Source: Thiorhodovibrio frisius
GTDB taxonomy: Bacteria > Pseudomonadota > Gammaproteobacteria > Chromatiales > Chromatiaceae
NCBI RefSeq assembly: GCF_033954835.1
Contig: NZ_CP121471.1
Span: forward strand, 3,094,501-3,158,500
Direction: 5' to 3'
Length of the DNA: 64,000 bases
Below the pieces are notes generated by a model. It ran no database searches. It saw only the letters and a list, made by a program, of their open reading frames with translations, and had not been told where the DNA came from. Both the position numbers and the translations under genes were made by a program. This document shows, in pieces, positions 38,105-47,634 of this stretch (position 1 is its first letter; every line of letters starts with the position of its first letter).

Positions 38105-38350
38105 GCCTGTCCGACTTAAACCTTGGAGCGCCTCGCGAGAAGCCTTTGTGGTAAAAAGGCGACGCATATATTTCACCAAATTGTTCGCGTATTTGACGCG
38201 AAAACGCACGATCTTGCTGCTTTTTTTAGGCTTTAACCGCAAAGAGGCGCTTAAGATTGCAACCAATACAGACCAGCGCCCATTCGCCCTAGACGGCTTG
38301 CAGACCGCGCAGCAGGAATTGGCGGAGTACCATGGCCTGAACAGCAGCGC
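38105..38350 (-). pseudogene. transposase C-terminal remnant (IS1182/IS5-like)
   Basis: The minus strand reads LRQFLLRGLQAV, a TAG, then GEWALVCIGCNLKRLFALKP and a tail. The pattern (RGL..V.GEW.L.C...NLKR) is the usual end of DDE transposases of this kind. AGGAGCCTGTCCGACTTA at 38100-38117 resembles their terminal repeat. Only about 80 residues survive. Confidence 0.5.
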
Positions 38351-38478
38351 CACCAGTATGGCGGAATGGTAGGCCTTGGAGCCGCTGCCACTATAGGTTT
38401 AAACCAGGGGGCTTAGAAGAAAAGGTTCCAGGATGGATTTAATTTTGAGAAATCGAATCAACTGAATGAATGAATAGT

Positions 38479-39513
38479 CGGGGGTGGGGTGCGCGGTCAA
38501 CGTCCAACTGCGGGGCTGACGGACATCGGGGTGGTGCAGGCGCGCGCGTTCCGGGGTGCTGGCGCGTGCATCTGCGGGGCAGCGTGCCACCCGCAGACGA
38601 GAGGGGCTGCACCGTTGCCTGCGAGAGAGACGGCGGCTACCAGGCGACGCGCTGATCGAACTCGAAGTCGGGCTCGGGCTGCTGGAGGAGGTCCCAGTCC
38701 GGCATCGGCTCGGGTGCTTCGGCGGGCGGTCCGCGGGCGGGCGAGATCGGGGGTGGACGCGGTGGCTCACCGATGTGGGCGAGGATCTGCTCGACGGGCA
38801 CGGCCTCGGTGATGAAGGCAATGATGCGCATGTCCGCGCCGCAGATGGGGCAGGTCAGCGGCATCGACTCGAACAGCCGCGCCAGCAGCATGGCCCAGAG
38901 GTAGCGAGCTGGGGAGCGCGCGTTCGGGGCCGGTGCGCGACGGGGTGCGGCGAGCTCGGCGGAGGCGCTCGGGTCGTCGGTCAGGTCACGCCCCAAGACG
39001 ACGGCCGCCGCACGCAGGGGCGCGTTTGGCGCGAGCACGCCATGGTAGCGATGGCGGTGGCGCCTGGGCAGGGGGATGAGTGCCGCGAGATGGTCGATCA
39101 GCTCCAGTGGCGTGAGCGTCAGCGCCGTGATGCCATTGCGCTGGGGCTTCGGTAATCGCAGCAGGATGTGCAGCACGGCGCTGACGGCCTGAGGCTCTCG
39201 CTCGACCTGATCTCAACTAGGCCAGCGCAGCCGTTTGGGCACCGAGAGGACCCACTGGCGCACCGGCAGCGGCGGGAAGACGTGATCGACCAGGTGCGCC
39301 GCGGTCTCTGCCATGCGCCGGGCGTAGCACGACGGGCACAGCCCGCGCCCCTTGCACGAGAAGGCGACCAGGAAGTCATGCCCGCAGTCCGGACATCGGG
39401 CGCGGGCGAAGCCGTAAGCGAGGATGCCGCATTCGAGGTAGTGGCGGAACTCGCGCTCCACATATGCCGGCACGCGCTTCCCGTCCCAGTCGTCTTCACC
39501 CGCCAGCGCGAGA
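38479..39513 (-). mobile_element. IS91-like element with internal deletion (copy c)
   Basis: It has the inner part of the terminus (from CGGGGGTGGGGTGCGCGGTC), the transposase C-terminal half (38642-39160, 95% or so alike to copy b by eye) and an N-terminal zinc ribbon (FARARCPDCGHDFLVAFSCK, GLCPSCYARRMAET at 39300-39430). The middle, between LSVPKRLRW and ITALTLTP, is mostly deleted, with a TGA near 39212. The outer 50 bases of the terminus are also gone. It is inactive. Confidence 0.7.
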
Positions 39514-40355
39514 TTTTTATCCGCAATTCCGTGCTTCCCTCCCCTCCCTCTCTCTTTCCTCCCTCTTTTTCTAACTCTGACAAGGAAGCGGCGAAAATGA
39601 GATCTTTGAAGTTAAACGCACGGAATGCGTGAGAGAAATAACTTGCCGGCGAAGCCAAGCACGGGGCGGGTTGAATTCAGCCGCCTTGTCGCGGGTGCCG
39701 CGCGCGCGGAGTAATGCGGTTCTGGAGGCAGCCTCGGTGCGGTTGGCGCACGCCGCGCTTGGCGTTGCCATCGGCAAGATGGTCGCGGCCGCGCAGCGGT
39801 TCGGGTCCTGGTCCCGGTTACCGTGAAACAATGGGCTTCATCCTCCGGGGTGGCCGTGACCATGAGCGTTAGGCCAGGATGTCGTCAAGATGGACACCGA
39901 AAACCGGCTCGGACGTCCGCGCGGGGTTGAAGGTCAGGTCAGCGGCGGATGCGCTCTGTCCCTCGGTGAAATCAATTCCGCCGAGGCTGAGTTGTTGGTT
40001 GGCAACGCCAAGCTCGACGAAGCCGTCGGCGAAGATCAGGGTTGTGGTCGCGCCGGTGGCCGCCATGAGCATGGCGGCGAGGTTGCCCTCGTCGTCGCGG
40101 ACATCCATGGTGGTGCCATGGCGGGTGAAGCTGAAGTCGTTGCTTGGCCCCTCGAAGTTGAGCGTTGTGTTGGGAGAGACCCGGGCCGCGCCGGCGCCGT
40201 CGGGGATGTTGATGGTGGTCCCGCCGGTTCCGCCAAGTAACTCCACCACCAGCCCCTCGCCCAGGGTGAAGCGCTCTGGCGCCTTGTCCGTGAGTATCAA
40301 GAAGGCGTTAGCGCTGGCGCTTTCGGGGAGTACGTTGTCATCGGCAAAGGCGCCG
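39514..40355. repeat. long direct repeat, copy 1 (with 42852-43692)
   Basis: About 840 bases nearly identical to 42852-43692, from TTTTTATCCGCAATTCCGTG through 350 non-coding bases and into the 3' ends of the two DUF4347/RCC1 genes as far as GGCGCCGACGGA. A few substitutions and one small indel in the CT-rich start separate the copies. The non-coding part (39514-39868) shows no gene that I trust. Copies this similar can recombine. Confidence 0.85.
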
Positions 40356-42608
40356 ACGGAGTTGTCGGTTGCGTCAAGCGCGAGCGTATCGCCGCCGACA
40401 TGGTCGCCGTCGGCGACAATGACCTGTCCGCCAACGGCCATGTTGCCATTCTCGATCACCAGGGTTGTCGCCCCGTCGCTAAACCGCAGCGTCGCGGTCT
40501 GGGTGGGTGAGCCGTTAATGGAGGTAACGATCATGCCCTGGGAGTCGACGACCTCCAGCGTGGTGCCGTTGCGCTCAAGCAGGAACTCGCCGCTGTTGCC
40601 CTCGATGTTCACGCTGGTGCCGGCGGAAAGCCCAAGGGCGGCGGCGCCGTCGGTGATGTTGATGGTTTTGCCGGCGGTCTTGCCGAGCACGCCCGCATCA
40701 AGCCCCACGGAGACAAAAAATTCAGTCGGCGTGTCGTCGATCAGGGTATAGAACGCATCGTAATCTGTGGTTGGCTCTGGCACGGGTTCTGGCTTCGGAT
40801 CTGGCCCCGGCTCAGGAGTGACACCGCCAAAGTCGAGGTTATCGGCATCTTTGATGTCCGCTAGGGTGAGCACGCCGCTTGCGAGTTCATCGGCCACCGC
40901 CGTGCTGTCACCACCGGAGGCACTGTCTCCCCAGGTCACCACCGAGCCATCGGCGCGCAGGGCGGCAAAGGCATTATCAGCTGAGAACACCTGCTCGACG
41001 TCGATGGTGCCATCGAGCGCGCTGGCCACCGCCGTGCTGTCACCACCGGAGGCACTGTCTCCCCAGGTCACCACCGAGCCATCGGCGCGCAGGGCGGCGA
41101 AGGCCCCTCCCCCTCCCCAAGAAGTCCCGGATATCTGCTCGACGGCGATGGTGCCATCCAACGCACTGGCCACCGCCGTGCTGTCACCGCCGTAATAACT
41201 GCTCCCCCAGGTTACCACCGAGCCATCGGTGCGCAGGGCGGCGAAGGCCATATCATTCGAAAACACCTGCTCGACGTCGATGGTACCATCGAGCGCGCTG
41301 GCCACCGTGTAGCTGAGAGCGCCATGGCCAGGGCTTCCCCAGGTCACCACCGAGCCATCGGCGCGCAGGGCGGCAAAGGCTTCCACAGTCGAAAACACCT
41401 GCTCGACGTCGATGGTGCCGTCTAGCGCGTTGGCCACCTGGTAGTCGTCACCACCCGTCCCGCCGTTTCCCCAGGTGACCACCGAGCCATCGGCGCGCAG
41501 GGCGGCGAAGGCCTTATTATTTGAAAAGACCTGCTCGACGTCGATGGTGCCATCCAGTTCACTGGCCACCGCCGTGCTGTCACCGCCAAACTTATCGAGT
41601 CCCCAAGTCACCACCGAGCCATCGGCGCGCAGGGCGGCGAAGGCCCACCAATTTGAGAACACCTGCTCGACGTCATAGAGCAAGTGGGCTACTCGGTCGT
41701 TACCGCCAAACACTGTTTTGTCGCCGCCATACATTCTATCGCCCCAAGTCACCACCGAGCCATCGTCGCGCAGGGCGGCAAAGGCCCCCCCCGGTCGAGA
41801 ACACTTGCTTGACGTCGATGGTGCCATCGAGCTCGCTGGCTACCGCGCTGCTGTCACCGCCAGCGGGACCCTGTCCCCAGGTCACCACCGAGCCATCGGC
41901 GCGCAGGGCGGCGAAGGCATCCGACGTCGAGAACACTTGCTTGACGTCGATGGTGCCATCGAGCGCGCCGGCCACCGCTCGGCTGTTACCGCCCCCATCG
42001 TAATCTCCCCAGGTCACCACCGAGCCGTCGTCCTTGATGGCGGCAAAGGCGCTAGCGTTATGCCATTCCCCCATCGTATGCCCGAAAAAAAGCAGGTTGT
42101 TTGAGCTGACGTCATTGATCAGCACGCCCTGATAGTCCGGACTGAGGGGGCTGGTCGCGATCGCGCCAGTGTGCCGCTCCAGCACCCAGTCCCCACCCAA
42201 GGCGGCTGCGCCCGTTAGGTCGTCGGAAGCCGCCACGTCGGCGCCGGTGAGCTGCGCTAGTTCGGTGATGAAGGTTTGGCCAGGTTCGCCTTGGGCGACA
42301 TTGCAGCCGTAGAGCAGTAGATCGCCCTGATCGCTCAAGCTGGCGCCTATATCGGCCAGGACCTCGGCTTGCGCGGCAAGGCTGGCTTGATCCAGGGTGC
42401 TGGCGCCCAGGGTGAGAGTTCCGGGGGCGCCGTGGCTGAGGATTTGGATGGAGGCGAGGTTGGAGTAATCGGCCAGGATGGCGCGCATTTGCTCGAGCCC
42501 ATCCTGCTCGGAATTGAGCAGGAACCACTGGCTTTGCGCCGGCAGGCTGGCGATGAGGGTGTGGGGGTTGGCGACGGCGGAGTCGATAAAGACGATGTGG
42601 TTGGTCAT
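39869..42608 (-). CDS. DUF4347/RCC1-like repeat surface protein A, frameshifted in a G8 tract
   Basis: The ATG at 42608 opens MTNHIVFIDSAVANPHTLIA, a DUF4347 domain to about residue 165 (SIQILSHGAPGTLTLG, LLLYGCNVAQGEPG). Nine RCC1-like repeats of about 44 residues follow (consensus AFAALRADGSVVTWG, then GGDS.AVA.ALDGTIDVEQVF). After the second repeat the reading frame breaks at eight Cs (41785-41792, G8 on the coding strand); a G7 tract would restore it. The present main product would stop at 41736 after 290 residues. The rest continues in the other frame to 39869, ending with two copies of a beta-rich module shared with three neighbours. No signal peptide; DUF4347 proteins are often exported by type I systems. 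Confidence 0.8.
41785..41792. repeat. C8 (coding G8) homopolymer at the frameshift of surface protein A
   Basis: Eight consecutive Cs between AAAGG and GGTCGAG. The two open frames on either side differ by exactly one base, so gain or loss here decides whether the full protein is made. Confidence 0.7.
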
Positions 42609-42851
42609 GGCTCTATACCTGAGCTAGGAGAGGATGAATACAGGGGAGGAGGCCGCGATGCCTACATGACGAGTAATCCGTCAAACGCCTGTCGAGGCCA
42701 CGTACTGAAACTTTAATGCACACCCACACTTGAAGTCAATCATCGATGCGGCGGTTAAAGATTGCCAGCCTTGTAGGGGATCTCCCTACAAATTGCGCTT
42801 ACTTTTTTATGAAAACCACAAAAAGGGTTCGGTAAATCAATTTTTTAGCGT

Positions 42852-43692
42852 TTTTTATCCGCAATTCCGTGCTTCCCTCCCCCCCTCTCTCTTTCCTCCC
42901 TCTTTTTCTACCTCTGACAAGGAATCGGCGAAAATGAGATCTTTGAAGTTAAACGCACGGAATGCGTGAGAGAAATAACTTGCCGGCGAAGCCAAGCACG
43001 GGGCGGGTTGAATTCAGCCGCCTTGTCGCGGGAGCCGCGCGCGCGGAGTAATGCGGTTCTGGAGGCAGCCTCGGTGCGGTTGGCGCACGCCGCGCTTGGC
43101 GTTGCCATCGGCAAGATGGTCGCGGCAGCGCAGCGGTTCGGGTCCTGGTCCCGGTTACCGTGAAACAATGGGCTTCATCCTCCGGGGTGGCCGTGACCAT
43201 GAGCGTTAGGCCAGGATGTCGTCAAGATGGACACCGAAAACCGGCTCGGACGTCCGCGCGGGGTTTAAGGTCAGGTCAGCGGCGGATGCGCTCTGTCCCT
43301 CGGTGAAATCAATTCCGCCGAGGCTAAGTTGTTGGTTTGCAACGCCAAGCTCGACGAAGCCGTCGGCGAAGATCAGGGTTGTGGTCGCGCCGGTGGCCGC
43401 CATGAGCATGGCGGCGAGGTTGCCCTCGTCGTCGCGGACATCCATGGTGGTGCCATGGCGGGTGAAGCTGAAGTCGTTGCTTGGCCCCTCGAGGTTGAGG
43501 GTGGTGTTGGGGGAGACCCGGGCCGCGCCGGCGCCGTCGGGGATGTTGATGGTGGTCCCGCCGGTTCCGCCAAGTAACTCCACCACCAGCCCTTCGCCCA
43601 GGGTGAAGCGCTCTGGCGCCTTGTCCGTGAGTATCAAGAAGGCGTTGGCGCTGGCGCTTTCGGGGAGTACGTTGTCATCGGCAAAGGCGCCG
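42852..43692. repeat. long direct repeat, copy 2 (with 39514-40355)
   Basis: Second copy of the duplication covering the 3' end of surface protein B and about 350 bases downstream. The offset to copy 1 is about 3,337 bases, so a crossover would delete or duplicate the gene A unit. The 240 bases before it (42609-42851) hold only the upstream region of gene A. Confidence 0.85.
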
Positions 43693-46600
43693 ACGGATGT
43701 GTCATCGCCGTCCAAGGTGAGGCCGGTTGCGCTAATTAGGTCTCCGTCGGAAAGCGTGATTCCGCCAATCGAAAGCAGGTTATCTTTTGTGGTTACGTGC
43801 GCGGCGCCGTCGCTGAACCGTAAAGTTGTGGTTTGGGTGTCCGAGGCACGAATGGATGTAACCAAGTTGTCATCGCTTCCCAGAATTTCCAGGATGTCGC
43901 CCTTGCATAACAATGTGTGGTCGTCACTGGCGCCCTTTAGATTTATGCTGGTGTTGGGATCGAGCCCAAGGGCGGCAGAGCCCTCGCCGATGTTGATCGT
44001 CTTGCCGCTGGTGTCGCTATTAACTTGGGCGTCAAGGGCTTCGGCGACGAAAAACTGAGCTGGAGTAGCAGGTGTGAGGATATAGTAGGAATCACCAATA
44101 GTGTATGGCTCTGGTTCTGGAGCAACAGCTTCCAGGATTAGCTGGTTCGCATGCTCGATGCTTGCGAGGGTGAGCACGCCGCTTGCGAGCTCATCCGCGA
44201 TCGGGGCGCTGTTGCCGCCGTTGGAGCTGTCTCCCCAGGTGACCACCGAGCCATCGGCGCGCAGGGCGGCAAAGGCATCCTCGGTGGAGAAAATATGTAC
44301 CACATCAATGGCGCCATCGAGCGCGCCGGCCACCGCCGTGCTGTCTCCGCCTGAGGCTTTGTCGCCCCAGGTCACCACCGAGCCGTCGGCGAGCAGGGCC
44401 GCAAAGGCCATTTGGGTGGAAAAAATATTCTCGACGGCGGGGGCGCCATCCAGTTTATCGGCAAGTGCGATGCTGTCACCGCCCGCGCGTTCAGAACCCC
44501 AGGTGACCACCGAGCCATCGGCGCGCAGGGCGGCGAAGGCGTAGTGATTGGAAAAGACCTGCTCGACCTTGATGGTACCATCGAGGGCATCGGCTACCGC
44601 CGAGCTGTCGCCGCCGAATCCACTGTGTCCCCATGTCACCACCGAGCCATCGGCGCGCAGGGCGGCGAAGGCATAGCGAGCCGAGAAAATCTGCTCGACT
44701 TCCACGGCGCCATCCAAGGCGTTGGCCACTGCCGCGGTATCACCGCCGAACCCCCTATCTCCCCAAGTCACCACCGTGCCATCGGCGCGGAGGGCGGCAA
44801 AGGCGCCAATCGTGGCGAAGAGGTGCTCGACCGCGATGTTCCCATTCAGCGCGTCGGCCACTGGCGTGGTGTCACCGCCATTATGATTCTCCCCCCAGGC
44901 GACAACAGCGCCATCAGCGCTGAGGGCGGCAAAGGCTGAGCGTGTCGAACAGACTTGTTCAACGTCTAGCGTCCCATCCAAGGCATTGGCCACCGCCGCG
45001 CTGTTACCGCCTTTGGCATCATTGCCCCAAGTCACCACGGAGCCATCGGCGCGGAGCGCGGCAAAGGCGTGCTCGGTCGAGAAGATTTGCTTGACGTCGA
45101 TGGCGCCATCCAGGGCGTTGTCCACCGCTGCGCTGTCACCGCCAGAAAAGGCCCCCCCCCAGGTGACCACCGAGCCATCGGCGCGCAGGGCAGCGAATGC
45201 CTGGGTGGTGGAGAAGATTTGCTCGACGTCGACGGCGCCATCCAACGCGTTGGCAACGGCCGCGCTGTCTCCGCCGTTGAAACTGTCGCCCCAGGTTACC
45301 ACCGAACCATCGACGCGCAGGGCGGCGAAGGCATGTTCAGCGGAGAAGAGTTGTTCAACGTCGATGGCGCCACTCAAGGCGCCGGCCACAGCCGTGCTGT
45401 CACCGCCGTGCGCACTGTCTCCCCAAGTCACCACCGAGCCGCCAGCCTTGATGGCGGCAAAGGCCTCGGCATTGCTCCATTCGCCGAGGGAGTGACCCGG
45501 AAACAGGGTCTTGATTTCTGTTATTGCTTCCGGTTCTGCTTCGTTTTCATTGTCCTGCGGTGGTGTCGGAGCGTCGTCGTCGAAGGCAAGATTGTCCGTG
45601 TCCTGGATACTCGAGAGGGTGAGCACGTCGCTCGCCAGATCGTCCATTACCGCTGTGCTGTCACCGCCATTGTCACTATCCCCCCAGGTCACCACCGAGC
45701 CATCGACGCGCAAGGCGGCAAAGGCATGGCCGGTCGAAAAGACCTGTTCGACCTCGATCGAGCCATCCAAGTCAGTGGCCTCGGCCGTGCTGTCGCCACC
45801 AGTGTAGCGGTCTCCCCAGGTGACTACCGAGCCATCGACGAGCAGCGCGGCAAAGGCGCTAGAGGTCGCAACCACACACTCGACGTCGATGGCGCCATCC
45901 AGGGCGCTGGCCACGACCGTGCTGTCGCCGCCGCTGTAACTGTCTCCCCAGGTGACCACCGAGCCATCGGCGCGCAAGGCGGCGAAGGCGCCTTCAGTCG
46001 CAAAGATCCGCGTCACGTCGGTGGAGCCATCCAAATCATCGGCAACGGCGGCGCTGTCGCCGCCAGCGTTACTTCTGCCCCAGGTAACCACCGAACCATC
46101 GGCACGGAGCGCGGCAAAGGCAAAGCGTGTTGAAAAGACCTGGGTAACCTCAATGGCTCCATCCAGGGCGCCAGTTACCGCCGCGCTGTCGCCGCCATCG
46201 CTGCGCTTTCCCCAGGTGATCACCGAGCCATCGGAGCGCAAGGCGGCAAAGGCGCTCGAGGTGGAGAACACCTGCACGACCTCGCTAGCGCCATCCAAGG
46301 CGTCGGCCACCTCCGTGCTGTCTCCGCCGTCGGTACTCTTGCCCCAGGTGACCACCGAGCCATCCGCGCGCAGGGCGGCAAACGCATGGCCAGTCGAAAA
46401 AACTTGCTCGACCTCGATCGAGCCATCCAAGGCGCCGGCCACCGCGGTGCTGTCGCCGCCGTGCTCACTGCTTCCCCATGTCACCACGGAGCCATCGGCG
46501 CGCAGCGCGGCGAAGGCGCCGCCAGAAGAGAACACCCGCACGACGTCGTTGGAGCCATCCAATGCGGTGGCAACCTCGGCGCTGTCACCACCCTGATTGC

Positions 46601-47471
46601 TGTTACCCCATGCGACCACGGAGCCATCGGCGCGCAGGGCGGCGAAGGCGCCCGCGGTTGAAAAAATGTGCACCACATCGACCGAGCCATCCAGTGCATT
46701 GGCCACAGAGGTGCTGTCGCCACCGGCCGAAGCCTCGCCCCAGGTCACCACGGAGCCATTGGCGCGCAGGGCGGCGAAGGCTTCCTGGGTCGAGAAAACT
46801 TGGACAACATCAATGGCGCCATTCAATGCGTCAGCGACCGCGGAGCTGTCGCCGCCGGCGCTGTCCTTTCCCCAGGTCACGACCGACCCATCGGCATTTA
46901 TGGCGGCAAAGGCCGTTTCATTTCTCCATTCGCCAAGGGTGTGCCGGGGGAACAATAAGGTGCCGGGCGCCCCCTCATTCGCCAAAAGACCAGTGTAGGC
47001 TGGTGCGATGGGCCTGGTTTCGATCGTGCCGATCTGTTGTTCCAGCGTCCAGTCACCGCCCTGAACAGCCGCGCCAGTGGGGTCGTCGGAAGCGGCGACA
47101 TCGGCGCCGGTGAGCAGCGAAAGGTGGGTAAGAAAGGCTCGCCCCTGATCGCCTTGCGCGAGATTGCAGCCGTAGAGCAGCAGATCCCCGGTCTCGCCGA
47201 GGCTGGCGCCGATCTCGGCAAGGGCGGCACGATGATGCGCGAGACTGATTTGATCGAGTGTGCTCGCCCCAATAGACAGACGCCCCGGCTCGCCGTGGCT
47301 TAGGATGTGGATGGACGCAAGCTCGCTGTAATCGGCCAGGATGGCGCGCAGTTGAGCGATTCCATCCTGTTTGCCGTCGAGCAGAAACCACTCGCTTCGG
47401 GGTGGCAGGCGGGCAATCAGAGAGGGGATGTCCGCGACGCGGGAGTCGATAAAAAAGACGTGCTGGGTCAT
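43206..47471 (-). CDS. DUF4347/RCC1-like repeat surface protein B, 20 repeats
   Basis: 1,421 residues from the ATG at 47471, chosen because MTQHVFFIDSRVADIPSLIA aligns with the start of protein A; the longer frame adds nothing. A DUF4347 domain is followed by two blocks of ten RCC1-like repeats. Each block opens with LFPxHxLGEWxNxxAFAAI and closes with ELASGVLTLASI-type sequence, joined by an acidic linker (PTPPQDNENEAEPEAITEIK). Two beta-rich modules form the C-terminus, and the last 160 residues are almost identical to protein A. Such repeats build seven-bladed propellers, so ten per block does not fit one ring. A G9 tract lies in repeat 13. Probably surface-exposed or secreted. Confidence 0.85.
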   Translation of the reverse strand: MTQHVFFIDSRVADIPSLIARLPPRSEWFLLDGKQDGIAQLRAILADYSELASIHILSHGEPGRLSIGASTLDQISLAHHRAALAEIGASLGETGDLLLYGCNLAQGDQGRAFLTHLSLLTGADVAASDDPTGAAVQGGDWTLEQQIGTIETRPIAPAYTGLLANEGAPGTLLFPRHTLGEWRNETAFAAINADGSVVTWGKDSAGGDSSAVADALNGAIDVVQVFSTQEAFAALRANGSVVTWGEASAGGDSTSVANALDGSVDVVHIFSTAGAFAALRADGSVVAWGNSNQGGDSAEVATALDGSNDVVRVFSSGGAFAALRADGSVVTWGSSEHGGDSTAVAGALDGSIEVEQVFSTGHAFAALRADGSVVTWGKSTDGGDSTEVADALDGASEVVQVFSTSSAFAALRSDGSVITWGKRSDGGDSAAVTGALDGAIEVTQVFSTRFAFAALRADGSVVTWGRSNAGGDSAAVADDLDGSTDVTRIFATEGAFAALRADGSVVTWGDSYSGGDSTVVASALDGAIDVECVVATSSAFAALLVDGSVVTWGDRYTGGDSTAEATDLDGSIEVEQVFSTGHAFAALRVDGSVVTWGDSDNGGDSTAVMDDLASDVLTLSSIQDTDNLAFDDDAPTPPQDNENEAEPEAITEIKTLFPGHSLGEWSNAEAFAAIKAGGSVVTWGDSAHGGDSTAVAGALSGAIDVEQLFSAEHAFAALRVDGSVVTWGDSFNGGDSAAVANALDGAVDVEQIFSTTQAFAALRADGSVVTWGGAFSGGDSAAVDNALDGAIDVKQIFSTEHAFAALRADGSVVTWGNDAKGGNSAAVANALDGTLDVEQVCSTRSAFAALSADGAVVAWGENHNGGDTTPVADALNGNIAVEHLFATIGAFAALRADGTVVTWGDRGFGGDTAAVANALDGAVEVEQIFSARYAFAALRADGSVVTWGHSGFGGDSSAVADALDGTIKVEQVFSNHYAFAALRADGSVVTWGSERAGGDSIALADKLDGAPAVENIFSTQMAFAALLADGSVVTWGDKASGGDSTAVAGALDGAIDVVHIFSTEDAFAALRADGSVVTWGDSSNGGNSAPIADELASGVLTLASIEHANQLILEAVAPEPEPYTIGDSYYILTPATPAQFFVAEALDAQVNSDTSGKTINIGEGSAALGLDPNTSINLKGASDDHTLLCKGDILEILGSDDNLVTSIRASDTQTTTLRFSDGAAHVTTKDNLLSIGGITLSDGDLISATGLTLDGDDTSVGAFADDNVLPESASANAFLILTDKAPERFTLGEGLVVELLGGTGGTTINIPDGAGAARVSPNTTLNLEGPSNDFSFTRHGTTMDVRDDEGNLAAMLMAATGATTTLIFADGFVELGVANQQLSLGGIDFTEGQSASAADLTLNPARTSEPVFGVHLDDILA
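45152..45160. repeat. C9 (coding G9) homopolymer in surface protein B
   Basis: Nine Cs encode Trp-Gly-Gly-Ala in a repeat (VTWGGAFSGG), in frame as sequenced. A slip by one would truncate the protein after about 770 residues. Confidence 0.7.
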
Positions 47472-47634
47472 GGCGATTGCCCACGCTGATAGGGCGGAGT
47501 GTAGGGGGAGGTAGGATGCGCGGTCCTCATTGAGGGAGGATCGAAACTCAGGATTGACAGAGACTTGGGTCGCGGCAAGGCGATCAGCTCGCGTCGGGTC
47601 GGTGTTGAGGCGCCAGGCATGGAGCCAGAGTCGT

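Noticed and set aside
39629-39826. 65-residue plus-strand frame, also found at 42966-43163
   Set aside because: Conserved only because the whole 840-base segment is duplicated; no start signal or known motif.
45069-46133. 354-residue plus-strand frame within surface gene B, and similar ones at 40767-42104
   Set aside because: Mirror of the 132-base coding repeats; it repeats only because the true minus-strand gene does.
40900-46900. Regular 132-base spaced repeats, considered as a CRISPR-like or satellite array
   Set aside because: Units are translated in frame as RCC1-like repeats and vary at third positions; there are no spacers.
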